Below are positions 34,884 to 46,544 of a stretch of 64,000 nucleotides of DNA, piece after piece. A program made the translations under genes and the position numbers. The notes under the pieces were generated by a model that was given only the letters and a program-made list of their open reading frames with translations, did no database searches and was not told the DNA's origin. The DNA is from Cryptomeria japonica (taxonomy: Eukaryota > Streptophyta > Pinopsida > Cupressales > Cupressaceae). The DNA lies in assembly GCF_030272615.1 (NCBI RefSeq), contig NC_081412.1, forward strand, positions 668,427,852 through 668,491,851, in the 5' to 3' direction. How positions within the stretch are numbered: the first letter of the stretch is position 1; each line of letters begins with the position of its first letter.

Positions 34884-35939
34884 TTAGGAAAGTCTTCTTC
34901 TAGTTTGCACACCATCACTCTTATTTCCCAAAATTTGTTCTTCCAGATGATTCAACTGTACATATCGATTGGGAACCTTTTGAGGTGCTGCCTCTGGTTC
35001 AGTATCAGACTGAACTTCAATATTTTCATCATCGGAGTCATCATACCAGTTAGTGTATGGTTGACATCCTTTGTGTATATTCTCATCAACTCTTACATGC
35101 ACACTTTCAACAATTCTTCTTAGTCTTTTATTATAGAATTTGTAGGTCTTGTTGTTTGACGAGTAACCAAGGAAGATCCCTTCATCACTTCTAGAGTCAA
35201 ATCTTTCCAAACCATCCATATCTCTCTTAATGAAGCATTTGCTTCCAAAAACTTTGAAATATTTGACTGATGGCTTCTAGTCATACCATAATTCATAAGG
35301 TGTCATCTTTTTGTTTGTTCTTAACTAAACCTGGTTCAAGGTGTATACATCAGTATGAACAACTTCTTTCCAATAAGTATCTGGTAGGCTAGCCTCATTC
35401 AACATAGTTTTGGCCATCTCCTTGACTGTCTTGTTCTTCCTTTCTACCACATCATTTTGTTGTGGTGTTCTAGGAGTATAGTATTGCCTTCTAATTCCAT
35501 GTTTTTCACAATAGTCTTCAAATTCATCTGATGTGAACTCTCCACCCCTGTCTTATCTTAGACATTTTAATTTGTACCCACTTTACTTTTCCACCATCTT
35601 CTAAAAGATCTTGAATCTTTCAAATGCTTGTGATTTATCTTGCAGAAAGGTGACCCATGTCATCCTTGAGTAGTCATCAATGAAAAACATGAAGTATCTT
35701 TCACCGGCAAGGGATCTTGTTCTAGTTGGACCACATAGATCTGTATGCACAATTTCAAGTGGCTTTGAGGTGTTGTGCTCCTTTGTCCTAAAACTTACTC
35801 TTGTTTTCTTTCCTTTTAAACATTCATCACAAAATGTGTTTACTAGCTTGATAATGGGTGGAATATTTCTCACACATCGCTTTTTGCTTACTATAACCAA
35901 GTTATCAAAATTTATGTGGCCTAATCTTTTGTGCCACAA
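34884..35939 (-). pseudogene. Copia B integrase
   Basis: The zinc-binding part reads MWHKRLGHINFDNL (35900-35939) and CDECLKGK. The first catalytic Asp is intact in IVHTDLCGP, followed by FMFFIDDYSRMTWV. Stops occur around 35220-35600. The C-terminal region has ERFDSRSDEGIFLGYSSNNK and RRIVESVHVRVDE. Same frame as protease and RT. Confidence 0.88.
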
Positions 35940-36356
35940 TCAACTTTCATCTACTTGTCCTAACATATATTGAGAATCATAGCATTCCTTCATATTATAA
36001 ACATTTCCATCAGTTCTCTTTGCTTCTTCCTCCACTTTGTCGGTACTATCTTTCTTTATTTGACAACCAGTTGAGTCAAAACTGAATTTGTAACCTTTGT
36101 CACACATCTGACTCACACTTAGTAGATTATGTTTGAGGCCTTCCACATAATAAACATCATGTACCTTCAGTTTTTCATCAATTCTTAGTGTTCCTTTTCC
36201 CTTTATTTTGATGGAGGGATTGTCTCCAAACCATACCAATCCACCATTCCAATCTTCACAATTTATGAATTTTCTTTTGTCCCCTGTCATATGGTTTGAG
36301 CAACCACTATCTTCCACCCATAGATTTTTCCTCTCAACATGCAAGGCAGTCTGCAC
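35940..36356 (-). pseudogene. Copia B protease
   Basis: The active site WVEDSGCSNHMTGDKRKF keeps the catalytic Asp lost in copia F. Then come LKVHDVYYVEGLKHNLLSVS and a pre-integrase stretch. The segment is open over 139 codons and continues in frame into integrase. Confidence 0.85.
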
Positions 36357-37039
36357 TAAGAGACTTGATTCTGCCTTTTTCTTTTCTTTTTCAACCCAAA
36401 CCGGTTTGATTTCTTATTGTCAACTCCTATATTCTTCTCAAGTTCAGATATCAGTCTTTGATCAGGAATTTCCTTCACTTTCTTGATCTTCTTGTTTCTG
36501 CATAATTTGGCTATATGTCCAAATTCTTGACAGTTATAGCATTTTATGTTTTCAATAAAGGAAGCACCCTTAATGCTATTGTAGGATATCGGTTGGTTCT
36601 TCCTAAAATCAAACTCTTATGTCCATATCCATTGTACTGATAGCAAACAACATTCATATCTCGAAGTGTATTAAATGAATTTCTAGTTTCAAAATTCATA
36701 GAGGGTTTATTGTTTAGCCTACAATCAGCTATTTTGTGTCCAAATTTATTACACCGGTAACAGTAAACATGAAAATTTGATACATATCGGTCGTGTTGTC
36801 CTGGTCCTGAATGGAACTACCTCATTGGGGGTCTTCTGCTCATGTTGTTAAATCTGGTGAATCCTTCTCGGTCAATCTTGGCATTTCTCCTTGGATCTAC
36901 AAATTTGTGCATGAAATGTGACCTCTGGTTCATTTTTGTATACTGGTTTCGGTGCCAATTTCTAACAGCATCAGCATATGTCTTTTTGTCGGTTTCCTTG
37001 CCTATAGTGAATGTCTTCTTTCTTCTCCTTTATTTGAAG
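36357..37039 (-). pseudogene. Copia B gag, zinc-knuckle C-terminal part
   Basis: Three knuckle segments lie between the element C insertion and protease: CYRCNKFGHKIADC (about 36720-36765), CYQYNGYGHKS (about 36620-36655, degenerate) and CYNCQEFGHIAKLC (about 36500-36545). The reading frame is interrupted. This is the continuation of the gag at 58243-59480, separated by element C. Several knuckles after a coiled coil is the same order as in the first ORF of A, C, D and E. Confidence 0.7.
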
Positions 37040-37044
37040 AAGTG

Positions 37045-37813
37045 TGTTAGGATTAATGATAGTCCCAAAGATACTGAGAGGGGGGGGTGAATTAGTATCT
37101 AACCGGTTAAAAAAATATTTGACCTTATTAAGTATTTTGCATTCCAAACCAATGTACCGGTAAATAAGAATTAATGTAGTAAATAGGAACAATAAAGATA
37201 GCATAGAAAACACACCATAACACAAGATTTTTAACAAGTAAACCCGGTGTGGGAAAAACCTCGGTGGGATTTGTGACCCACAATATTCACTCACTGGCCA
37301 ATGAATGGATATTACTTACAATGTGGTGCCTGCACATGTAGGAAGGCCAACTGCCTAGAGCTCACTACTCAATTTACAAAATGGAAGTCTCACTGACTTA
37401 CAAAATGGATTATGAGAATCCAATATAAAGTACTACTACAATTCAACATCTGCTATGCCAGGTTCATTACCGGTTTAAGCTCAAACTATAACCATAAACC
37501 TTATACAAAATTTGTCTTAATATTTGCTCATTCCATCTATCTATCCTCTCTTCTTACATGTCCAAATGATTTACAAGAACTCATACATATATATGAGTCT
37601 AATACAATATGCCATGTCGGCTTTACAAAATATATTTACAATTAAATACAATAAACAAAAGTTTGTTCCTGTCGGCTGGGGTGTTGGTATGCATTGTTGC
37701 TGCTACCGGTGAAGTGCCTATCAGTGGTTTACCAAATGAATGCCACAAGGTTTCTTGAAGGTTTCCATCAATGACAACACCTTCAATTCTCATTAGAGTC
37801 TATAATGCCAAGA
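37045..37813 (-). repeat. Element C 3' LTR
   Basis: TGTTAGGATTAATG to ATGCCAAGA (CA changed to GA). It is preceded by AAGTG at 37040-37044, which reappears after the other LTR at 58238-58242 as the target duplication. It is visibly diverged from the partner at 57460-58237, so C is older than gypsy-2 inside it. Confidence 0.9.
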
Positions 37814-37830
37814 ACCTCCCCCTTTGGCAT
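37814..37830 (-). other. Element C polypurine tract
   Basis: The minus strand reads ATGCCAAAGGGGGAGGT directly inside the 3' LTR. Confidence 0.8.
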
Positions 37831-38005
37831 TGATGGCAACACTCATGAGAAAAATCCAAAAGTTGTTCTAAAAAGTGAAATCCAAAAATTTACCAAAAAT
37901 TTTTTCTCCCCCTGAGCAGATGATCTCTTCTGATTAGCCATTTTTCTCTATCCACTACTCCCCCTTTGACATCAATGACAAAGGTTGTCAAATGAGTGCA
38001 AAATT

Positions 38006-38387
38006 TCACCTTGAAGTTTGTAACCGGTTGGTTACAATTTGAAATATGTCAGCCAAAACCCAGTTTAAACTCTGTATAAATCTGTTGATGTCAGTCATGG
38101 TTGCCTCAGTTCTTTGGATTATACCGGTGAGATGATGCATATTCTCCTCCAGTGATCTTTCTCCTTGAATTAATGCCTCGGAGATCTCTTTCCTTAGAGA
38201 GATAAGGTTGTCTAATTTAGGACTGAGTTTGTACTTAAGCTCTTTGGCATTTGCCTTCATCCTTGCTGTTTCTTTTTCTAATTTCTCCAATTTTTCCTCA
38301 AATCCTACTATCTCTTGCTCAATAACTAATATAGGTTTGGATGAACCAATAATATTATCAACTATATCATCTATCTCCTTTTGTACT
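38006..38387 (-). pseudogene. Element C ORF2, C-terminal coiled coil
   Basis: Charged helical sequence (KLEKETARMKANAKELKYKL) equivalent to the coil at 8057-8422 in A. It is cut by the gypsy-2 5' LTR at 38387; the rest of ORF2 lies at 52993-55970. Confidence 0.6.
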
Positions 38388-39170
38388 TGTAGACACTCAA
38401 AATTGTCATGTCTAATTAAATAAATATTTTATTTATTTAATTATCTAAGCCTAATTCTTCTATTAATTAAATAAAATTTTTTATTTATTTAATTAATTCA
38501 TTTATCCTCTTCTAGCCTTATTTCTCATTTAAATAAATACATTTATTTATTTAAATTATCCCTTTCCTAAATTAAATAAATATTTTTTATTTAATTGTCC
38601 TACTTCTTCTATTAATTAAATAAATCTTTATTTATTTAATTAATTCATTATCTTTTTCTACCCATGACACATGTCATTCATCTCTTATTTTCTACACTAC
38701 CTACCTCTTTCATTATTTTATTATTTCTTATACCTACCCTCTAATCCTAGCCGACCTCTCTTTTTACACCTCTCAATCTTAACCCTCCATTTCATATTGT
38801 GTCTTCTATTTAAGGAGATGCTTCCTTCATTGTCAAACCCTAATCACTCATGCTAATAATCTTTCATGCAACTTGCTACACTACGATCCTACTTGCAACC
38901 ACATTCCGTTCTTTATTGAGCTCTTGTGCATACAAAATTCTGAGAGCACATATATCAAGCAAGATCAATGGAGATAGGAAGAATGGAGATCAAAACCCTA
39001 TTGGACATGTGATGGTATAATCTTTGTGATTTTTGAGTTATTTTGCATTGTCTTAGGTTATCTTCATATGTTATGGTGGATCTTTGTTCATTGTTAGGCT
39101 AGGGTTTAGTGGTTGAATTCATTTAGCCTTTCAATATTGTTATTATTGTTATCCATTTTCACCATATACA
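38388..39170 (+). repeat. Gypsy-2 5' LTR
   Basis: 783 bases, TGTAGACACTC to ACCATATACA. It is flanked by GTACT (38383-38387), repeated after the 3' LTR (52988-52992), a perfect 5-base target duplication. It differs from the 3' LTR at only a handful of bases apart from a 148-base duplication in the latter, so this is the youngest insertion here. TCTATTTAAGG near 38808 is a possible TATA element. Confidence 0.95.
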
Positions 39171-39173
39171 TTT

Positions 39174-39191
39174 TGGCACGCCCGGTGGGAC
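39174..39191 (+). other. Gypsy-2 primer-binding site
   Basis: TGGCACGCCCGGTGGGAC starts three bases after the LTR. tRNA not assigned. Confidence 0.65.
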
Positions 39192-39281
39192 TCTTGTCCC
39201 TTTGCATTTAACATTTTTGTTGCAGATTTTGCATTTTTGAAGTTGCAGATCGGATGATTTCGACGACATTTTAGGTTTTTT

Positions 39282-39522
39282 CCGCGTCTGCGAGTGTTCG
39301 GATCGCGTTTTTGTGTTTCAGAAGCGTCTGTGATATCGTGAATCGCGCCTGTGTTTTTGCCAGATTTTTATTTTTTGCAGGTTTCTGGAATCGCGTCTGA
39401 GAATTTTAATCGCATCTGTGACTGATATTATCGCGTCTGTGTTCGGAAGTCGCATCTGTGAACTACAGAACCGCGTCTGTGTAGTTCAGACGCGTATGTG
39501 TCTGGTATAAAGGCGTCTGTGT
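39282..39522 (+). repeat. CGCGTCTGTG array, leader block 1 of gypsy-2
   Basis: About 11 copies of CGCGTCTGTG and variants (CGCATCTGTG, CGCGCCTGTG). Starts at 39304, 39323, 39344, 39392, 39411, 39432, 39451, 39472, 39491 and 39512 give steps alternating 19 and 21 bases, with one gap of 48. The real unit is therefore a 40-base dimer. Position matches the gypsy-1 leader array but the motif is unrelated. Confidence 0.85.
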
Positions 39523-39899
39523 TTTCTGTTTTGCAAATTTTTCAAGTTTCTTTGATTCGGGTTTTCGGATTTTGTACTTAGGGTTTCAGATCTGGTTTAT
39601 TTTCGGCTAACCTTTGCAGATCTAGCTAACCTGGTTTGTGCAGCTTGCTTTGGAGGCAAATACGTTTTTGTTGAAGGCCCTTTTTTCACAAAGTCTTTTT
39701 GGGTTTTCTAAAAATTTACCTAACTTGTGTGCTTGCAGGAAGGGGTTATCATTTGAAACAACCCAAACTACTAACAATTTTGTTGCAGGGCCTTGGCTAG
39801 GGTTTTGTAATTTTTTTTGTGTGCCTTGTTTTCATAGCTTAGCAAACACTTCAATTGGTGCACTAAAATTGAATCATTGTCTTTTGTGTCTTGAGCAAT

Positions 39900-40480
39900 A
39901 GGCTCTTTTTGTTTACTCTTTAGAGGGTCTGTCTTCCCGTGTGGTCATTAGGACTACTAGTGAGAAGAGAACGACCCAAGTGGTAGCGAGGAAAACCCAC
40001 CTCATCCGAACCACTATAATCAAATGTATTCATGGTGAAAACTATGAATAACGTGTGCTGATTAGTTCATACCGACACTATGTCTCCCCATAAACCCGTT
40101 TGATCAAATTTATTTGATCATTTGTAGGGTGTAACCCCTACTGGCTGGGAGCCTTCTGTATTTACAGAGCTGAAAGTGTCGCATGTATGGCCACACGAGC
40201 GGATGCCCTTACTAGCACCATTTTGTTTTAGAGGCCCAAATCCTTCTAGTTGTTGGGGCAGGAGGTCGGACCTCTGGTAGCGGCCCACACACATACGGTT
40301 CTTAGTAGAGATACAAAGTTCGCCATGGGGAGTTTTCATGGGGACTGATGCTTGGCTGACCCGAGAAGTGAGTGCCGAGGGTGGAGCCAGTGAGGTCAAG
40401 CATCTAAGTATCCGCTCTGAATAGCGTAGCCTCGGGGGTAAAACCCCATGTGGGATCAACAACTATTGTCCTGGCCAGCC
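39900..40480 (+). other. Conserved leader core of gypsy-2
   Basis: It shares CTTCCCG, CCAAGTGG and CCACTATAATCAAATGT, in order, with gypsy-1 12590-13085 and lies between the two CGCGTCTGTG arrays. GC content is higher than its surroundings. No ORF here has a recognisable domain. Confidence 0.5.
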
Positions 40481-40740
40481 ATAAGAATTGTGCTTGACTT
40501 ATGCTAAACACTCAAACATTCAAAACAAAAAAGCAAAACATTGTGTCTTTTGTGCCTTCAAGTGTATGCAAAACTTTTTACATCAAGCGACACACTTTCT
40601 TGGAGTCATTTTGGATTCTAAACACTAGCAAACATTGAGTCATCAACACTGTGTCCTCTTGTCACGAAAAACAGTCGAACAATCAGATTTGGTCACAGCA
40701 AAACAAATTCACAGATAGGAAAGAGTGCACTAAGGTTACA

Positions 40741-41025
40741 GAAACGCGTCTGTGTCTGTTCAAACCTTGTCTGTGTCGGATAAACGCGTCTGTGAAGTAT
40801 AGAATAGCGTCTGTGTTTTTATCAGCGTCTATGTCGAACAGAGACACGTCTGTGTCTGGGAATCGCGTCTGTGAAGTATACAGGAGCGTCTGTGTCCACA
40901 ATTGCAAAAAACTGTTACAGTCCCAGCAAACATCAACAGGAAAATCTCATAATCATGTCTGCATTAAACAGAGTAGCGTCTGTGTCTTAAAACCGCGTCT
41001 GTGAAGTATACAGAGGCGTCTGTGT
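40741..41025 (+). repeat. CGCGTCTGTG array, leader block 2 of gypsy-2
   Basis: About 12 copies, with starts at 40745, 40766, 40785, 40806, 40824, 40845, 40864, 40885, then 40954, 40975, 40994 and 41015. Steps mostly alternate 21 and 19 (one 18). GAAGTATA follows alternate copies, showing the dimeric unit. Confidence 0.85.
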
Positions 41026-41518
41026 CAGGATTTGAAAATTTTAACAGTCAAACAAACAAAGAAAATCAGTTTCGGCATACTTGAGCTTCCTAGGTTGTCT
41101 CTTCAGGTTTCATTTAGCATTCAGCCTATCCTAAGGTCTCACACAGTCCATCATTGCTTCATACCTCATTTTACATTCATACTTGTCTAAAACTTGAGTC
41201 AAAAGGTCACTTGCTTGTCCTCATCATACTTTGTCAACACACTACATACAACAACACTTTGCTAAGTGGTCCCTCATCAAGGTTTCTTACCTTTGGGTCT
41301 CATTTGGTCTTACTTAGAGTCAAGGTTAGCTTACCTCATCAAGATAAACTATCCTCTCTTTGGAAGTCACACCTACTCTACTACTTACATACTTGGTCTT
41401 ACACTTTGGACATTGCAAGTACACCTCGAGATTCATTTACACTCCATACAACTCTTGGTCTTCCATACTCTTTTCATTCTTCGTCTAGTCTCTCACATAT
41501 TGGTCAAACACCTAGTTC

Positions 41519-44500
41519 ATGGTTGAAACCCGCCTTCAAAAATCTAGGAGAATAGCTAAAGAAGCTCAAGAATCCGCAAACATGAGTTCTTATGAGTATG
41601 ACAATGATCTATTCTACAATCCTGAGCACACTACATTACCAGACATGAATGTTTATAGAAACAATCCAAATGTGGAAAGCGCAAATGCTATAAACAACAA
41701 TACTACACACAATGACAATGTTGACAACTCTTCAATACTATCAGCAGACATACAAGAATCTATAATGGATCCTCAATTCAATAGATTGGTTGAAGAGATA
41801 ATGAGGAGAGATCATCAATACTTTCTAAACATGATGGCACAAAGTGGAGCCAAAATACCACATGATTTTGACTTATCTCAACTTATGGAAAGTCGACCCT
41901 CACAACAAGCTCAACCCAACATGGATCAAAGGAGACCAAATAGTGGAGGAAATAGAGGACCGAATATGATGCCTGAGTCACCATCAGTTTTGCTTCAAAA
42001 ACCAGCAATCCCACATACACAAGCTCAAACATATGATACTTACATTCAAAGACCATCATGGAGGCCTTATGCTCAAACACATGCTCAAGATATGGGTCAA
42101 TCAAGACAAGTGGATACACAAGGACATCCTCAAAATTTTGACACAAGGAGACCTCATGTCAAAATGGGGGGCAACACAATGGAAAATGAAAGACCTGTTG
42201 AATATGGTTTATACACACAAAACAGATATGGAGTCCCTCAACAAGAAATTATGCCAAGTGCTCCATACATGTCGCAACAATATAGACCTCCATATGGACA
42301 TGTCTATGATCAGTATCATCCATATATGCAACAAGTTCCTCCTCAAATGGGTGTTTCAAACATGGGATATGCTACAAGAAATCCATCTCCTCCCAAAAAT
42401 AATTTAGAGCAACAAAAGAAAGTGGAAGACATGGGCACATCAAAACCCACATATACTATGAGAGATATATGCCCTTATCCCTTCGATAAGAGCATTCCAA
42501 TGCCTCCGTTTCCTCCGCACTTTGTAACACCAAAATTTGACAAATATAGAGGGAGAGGAGACCCCAAGGCACATATAAGACAATTCTTCACAGCTTGCAT
42601 TGAGGTAGCCGCAGAAGAAACATACTTAATGAGGTTGTTCCCACAGAGCTTAGGAGATCAAGCGATGGAATGGTTTTCTCAATTACCTCCTGGTATTAAG
42701 TCATGGGGCGACTTGGCAGAGGCATTCATTCAACATTTCTCTTACAACATTGAAACAGATGTCTCAGTTACTACCTTGTGCAATACGAAACAAAAGGAAG
42801 GAGAATCTTTTGCGTCATTTTTACAGAGATGGAGAAACTTAGCTAGCAGATTCTCTTGTGAGATCCCGCAAAAAAAAATGGTGGAGATGTTCACACAAAA
42901 TGTTAACAAGGCTATTGGCTATGATCTCAGAAAAGCTTGTTTGTCTACATTCAAGGATGTCATTGAAAAGGGCCTAGCAATAGAAAAGGTCTTAATTGAA
43001 CAAGGAGTTATCAAACTATTCAAAGAAAACAAAGAGGACTTCAAAGGAAAGGACAAACCAAAATTTTGGAACAAGAACAAGAACACGGTTAATGATGGTG
43101 TTGTTGATGCCAATACAGTGAGACCAAAGTTCGTCTTTTCTGGATCAAGTTCTACCAACAATCAAGTGAACAATCAAACGGCTGCTAAACCACGAAGGAA
43201 GTACACTCCATTGGGAGAACCACTTGAATCAGTATTCAAAAAGCTTGTAGCAAACAAAGTGATCACGGTCCCAGATTTTCCTCCATATGAACCAAAGGTC
43301 AAACCGAATTGGTGGAATGATGATGAATTTTGCGAATTTCATAAGAGCAAGGGTCATAAGACAAGTAATTGCCATCGATTGAAAAACATTGTACAAGATC
43401 TCATTGACAGAGGAGATATTGAGATTGAGGGACATTCATCTAACCAAGAGCATGAGGTGTTTAAGGAACCATTCCCAAAACATGACAAGGGAAAAGGCAA
43501 AGTCACAGATGATCAAGCCAATTACACTAGAGCATCTTACAATTATGATTCCACTATCAATCACATCTCAATGGACAATCATATTTCTACCATTACTATC
43601 AAAAATAAAAATCCTGAGAATTCTTCTCAAAGACCCAAAATTGTCCTAAAAGGTGTGGGATCTTCGTCCGCATCTACCTCTGAATGTCATGTTACAACCC
43701 GTCGAGGTAAGATCACATTGCCTGGTGCCTCTACTAAGAATACCAATCTTTCATCTACCAAGCCTGAGTACGACCTTGTAGAGCAATTAGGGAAAACACC
43801 CGCACTCATCTCTATTCTTGAGCTCTTACGTATATCTCCTGCACATAAAGTTGTCCTTGACAAAACCTTGAGAGATACTGCTGTCCCTACTAATCTAAAC
43901 GTGGACCAGTTTCAAGCCATGGTGGGATATTTATCCGTTCCACACTCCCTCACATTCACAGAAGCCGATGACGCCTCCATAAGTCAGCCTCATAATGCAC
44001 CTCTACATATTGAAGCCTTCATACATAAACACCAAATAAAACGAGTCCTGATAGATGGAGGAGCAGGTCTTAATATTTGTACATTGAGCACCATCAGACA
44101 ATTGGGATATTCTGACAAAGCTGTAAATTCTACAAACCAAATCACTATTAAGGCTTATGATGATGAAGAGCGTTCGTCCAAGGGTACAGTCATCTTACCA
44201 CTAAGAATAGGACCAGTCACAAAGGACGTGGTTTGTCAAGTCCTGGATCTAGACCTCATGTATAACATATTGCTAGGACGTCCGTGGATTCATGAAATGA
44301 GGGCAGTCCCATCAACATACCACCAATGCATTAAGTTTCCTCATAATGGAGTCGAGGTAACGGTCAATGGTGATCCAAATCCATTCATATATTGCAATAA
44401 CTTGAGATCACATACTGAGACTATCATTCCCAGCAATCGTGAGGCTACTCCTTCTTTAGCATATATTGATCCTGAGTCATTAAAGCCCTCGACATCCAAA

Positions 44501-45007
44501 CAAGGTGAACTTAGAGCCAAGTTTCAAGACAAAGGCATGGGAGAATACACTCTAAATCAAACAATGTTCTTACGACAAGTCATGAACTCCCCCAAGGAAT
44601 ATGGGAGGCCACATCCTAATAAGCAAATCTCCATCATGCTACTCAAATGGGATCCTACCGTCTTTCAAAAATGGGGCGAACTAGAGGAAGAAAATTTATA
44701 TAAAATGCTATATAAGGACGCTGAAGAGGATACACATGATCAAATTATAATACCCTGTGAGAACTATGGCAAAGGTTTCAAAATTCTGCAAAGATTCGGG
44801 TATGATGGAAAAAGTCCTCTTGGACTACGCAAAGAAGGTGTCATGGAGCCTTTACAACCTGAGCTAACTACAAGAAGGGAACGCTCCAAGGGGCTTGGTT
44901 TTCTAAATCCCAAGATTCACAATAAAAGAACAAAACAGATATGGCGAGTCAAAGTGGCTGAAGTTCAACAAGAAGATGACTATTCTACAGATTCCAACGA
45001 ATGGTAA
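41519..45007 (+). CDS. Gypsy-2 gag-protease with G-patch-like motif
   Basis: An open frame of 1,162 codons. The N-terminus starts MVETRLQKSRRIAKEAQ, then a Gln/Tyr/Pro-rich region to about residue 300. The capsid follows (YPFDKSIPMPPFPPHFVTPK near residue 320, METLMRLFPQ-like and IKSWGDLAEAF segments). A CEFHKSKGHKTSNC knuckle is near residue 605. The protease has RVLIDGGAGLNICTL near residue 845 and ILLGRPWIHEM near 920. A G-patch-like GYDGKSPLGLRKEGVMEPL followed by GLGF lies near residues 1100-1130. It ends at TAA beyond which the same frame continues into the pol linker. This is the only long intact retrotransposon ORF in the window. Confidence 0.9.
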   Translation: MVETRLQKSRRIAKEAQESANMSSYEYDNDLFYNPEHTTLPDMNVYRNNPNVESANAINNNTTHNDNVDNSSILSADIQESIMDPQFNRLVEEIMRRDHQYFLNMMAQSGAKIPHDFDLSQLMESRPSQQAQPNMDQRRPNSGGNRGPNMMPESPSVLLQKPAIPHTQAQTYDTYIQRPSWRPYAQTHAQDMGQSRQVDTQGHPQNFDTRRPHVKMGGNTMENERPVEYGLYTQNRYGVPQQEIMPSAPYMSQQYRPPYGHVYDQYHPYMQQVPPQMGVSNMGYATRNPSPPKNNLEQQKKVEDMGTSKPTYTMRDICPYPFDKSIPMPPFPPHFVTPKFDKYRGRGDPKAHIRQFFTACIEVAAEETYLMRLFPQSLGDQAMEWFSQLPPGIKSWGDLAEAFIQHFSYNIETDVSVTTLCNTKQKEGESFASFLQRWRNLASRFSCEIPQKKMVEMFTQNVNKAIGYDLRKACLSTFKDVIEKGLAIEKVLIEQGVIKLFKENKEDFKGKDKPKFWNKNKNTVNDGVVDANTVRPKFVFSGSSSTNNQVNNQTAAKPRRKYTPLGEPLESVFKKLVANKVITVPDFPPYEPKVKPNWWNDDEFCEFHKSKGHKTSNCHRLKNIVQDLIDRGDIEIEGHSSNQEHEVFKEPFPKHDKGKGKVTDDQANYTRASYNYDSTINHISMDNHISTITIKNKNPENSSQRPKIVLKGVGSSSASTSECHVTTRRGKITLPGASTKNTNLSSTKPEYDLVEQLGKTPALISILELLRISPAHKVVLDKTLRDTAVPTNLNVDQFQAMVGYLSVPHSLTFTEADDASISQPHNAPLHIEAFIHKHQIKRVLIDGGAGLNICTLSTIRQLGYSDKAVNSTNQITIKAYDDEERSSKGTVILPLRIGPVTKDVVCQVLDLDLMYNILLGRPWIHEMRAVPSTYHQCIKFPHNGVEVTVNGDPNPFIYCNNLRSHTETIIPSNREATPSLAYIDPESLKPSTSKQGELRAKFQDKGMGEYTLNQTMFLRQVMNSPKEYGRPHPNKQISIMLLKWDPTVFQKWGELEEENLYKMLYKDAEEDTHDQIIIPCENYGKGFKILQRFGYDGKSPLGLRKEGVMEPLQPELTTRRERSKGLGFLNPKIHNKRTKQIWRVKVAEVQQEDDYSTDSNEW

Positions 45008-46544
45008 TGGGGTTCAGACAAATCCTCCAGCGACTATGAGCTCAACGAGACATTTAGAGAGCCAGAGGAACCTACAGAGGAGGAGGAATTTTACAAGAAA
45101 TTCAGAGTTGGCCAGGAACCGACCCACGAGGATCCCACACAGTCGTCGTTTCAAGGCCCTAGGTCAAGATCACATAGGATGAGGACACCTGTCCCTGAGG
45201 GTGCTACTAGTGATGATAATTTGGACTCACTCACGATCGAAACTGATGAGGAGAGTGCCATTGATGACCTCGATGACTATCTTGACATACCTGAATATAA
45301 CCACATCTTCACTATTAGCCTTGCGAACTCTGAAAACACTAAAGACCTTCCCCTCGTTCACCCCCAACTCATTGACTGGGATCAGGATGGACCAGCACAG
45401 CTTGATACATTTCAAAATGACGAAGCTATTGTCGATTATCTTGGCATTCGCGATGATCTTCCTCTTGGAGACCATAAAGCAGGATACGCCATAGAGCTTA
45501 ATAACATGGCATACTTTGGTGAGGGTGTCGGGCCTTCTAGTCGCAAAAATGTGAAAATAAAAACAAAACAAGGGTCTTATGGCGAAAACCACACTGTGGC
45601 GCTATCTAACTCTAAAAAAAGTAAAAAGAAAGGACGTATCTGAGGGTGAAAACCTCTCTGAGGCACCTGAAGATGGAAGGCTTGACATTCTCCCAGCATC
45701 ATACGAGGAAAAATCATCCATGTTGGTAGAGGAGACTATAAAGACAAACATTGGTACAACAGAGGTTCCACATAACATATTTTTGGCTCAATCATTGACA
45801 GAGGCCGAGAAAGCAAGGTTCATAAGCTTCTTTAAGGAATGACAAGTCAACTTCGCATGGTCTTATGCTGATATGCCTGGACTAGACCCCGATTTAGTAA
45901 TGCATCATTTAACAGTCAAACCGGGGGCAAAACCAATAAAACAGAAATTGAGGAAAATGCATCCACAAGTGGCATTATTAGTCAAGGCAGAGCTGGAGAA
46001 ATTACTGGATGTCGGATTCATACGCCCAATTGATTATCCTGAATGGATTTCCAACTTAGTACCTGTTAGCAAACCAGATCGCAGCATCCGAATATGTACA
46101 GACTTCAGGGATATCAACAAGGCTTGTCCAAAGGACGATTTCCCATTACCAAACATTGATTTAATTGTTGATCTCACAGCAGGCCATGAGATGTTATCTT
46201 TAATGGACGGATTCTCTGGATATAATCAGATCAAGATTGCACCTGAAGATCAACATAAAACATCATTCACTTGTCCATGGGGAACCTTCTGCTGGAATGT
46301 CATGCCCTTTGGGCTGAAAAATGCAGGTGCCACGTATCAATGAGCTATGACTACTATCTTCCATGATCTCATGCATGTAATGGTGGAAGATTATGTTGAC
46401 GACCTTTTGGTTAAATCAATAGACAGAAATACACACTTGGACATACTTTCAGTTTCTTTTGATAGGCTGTAAAAATACAAGGTAAGATTAAACCCAAAGA
46501 AATGTGTCTTTGGAGTAACCTCTGGGAAGCTCCTAGGATTCATT
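45008..46544 (+). pseudogene. Gypsy-2 reverse transcriptase region
   Basis: An acidic linker (45179-45640) stays in the gag frame until a run of seven A at 45611-45617, where one indel changes frame. From 45640 onward the frame holds to 49013 but has stops near 45841, 46342 and 46469. RT motifs are RICTDFRDINKACPK, LMDGFSGYNQIKIAP, VMPFGLKN and the catalytic EDYVDDLL near 46390. All catalytic residues seen are intact. Four stops (with 45005) and one indel separate this copy from a continuous polyprotein. Confidence 0.88.

Noticed and set aside
40118-40462. Minus ORF in the gypsy-2 leader core
   Set aside because: No domain and no counterpart in gypsy-1; the block is better explained as a conserved untranslated core.
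41154-41555. 133-codon ORF overlapping the gypsy-2 gag start as a counterpart of the gypsy-1 upstream ORF
   Set aside because: Composition and sequence do not resemble the gypsy-1 ORF, and it overlaps gag out of frame.
45600-45645. Possible programmed -1 frameshift at a run of seven A in gypsy-2 pol
   Set aside because: The frame change has the wrong sign for -1 slippage, and gypsy-1 is continuous here, so a simple indel is more likely.
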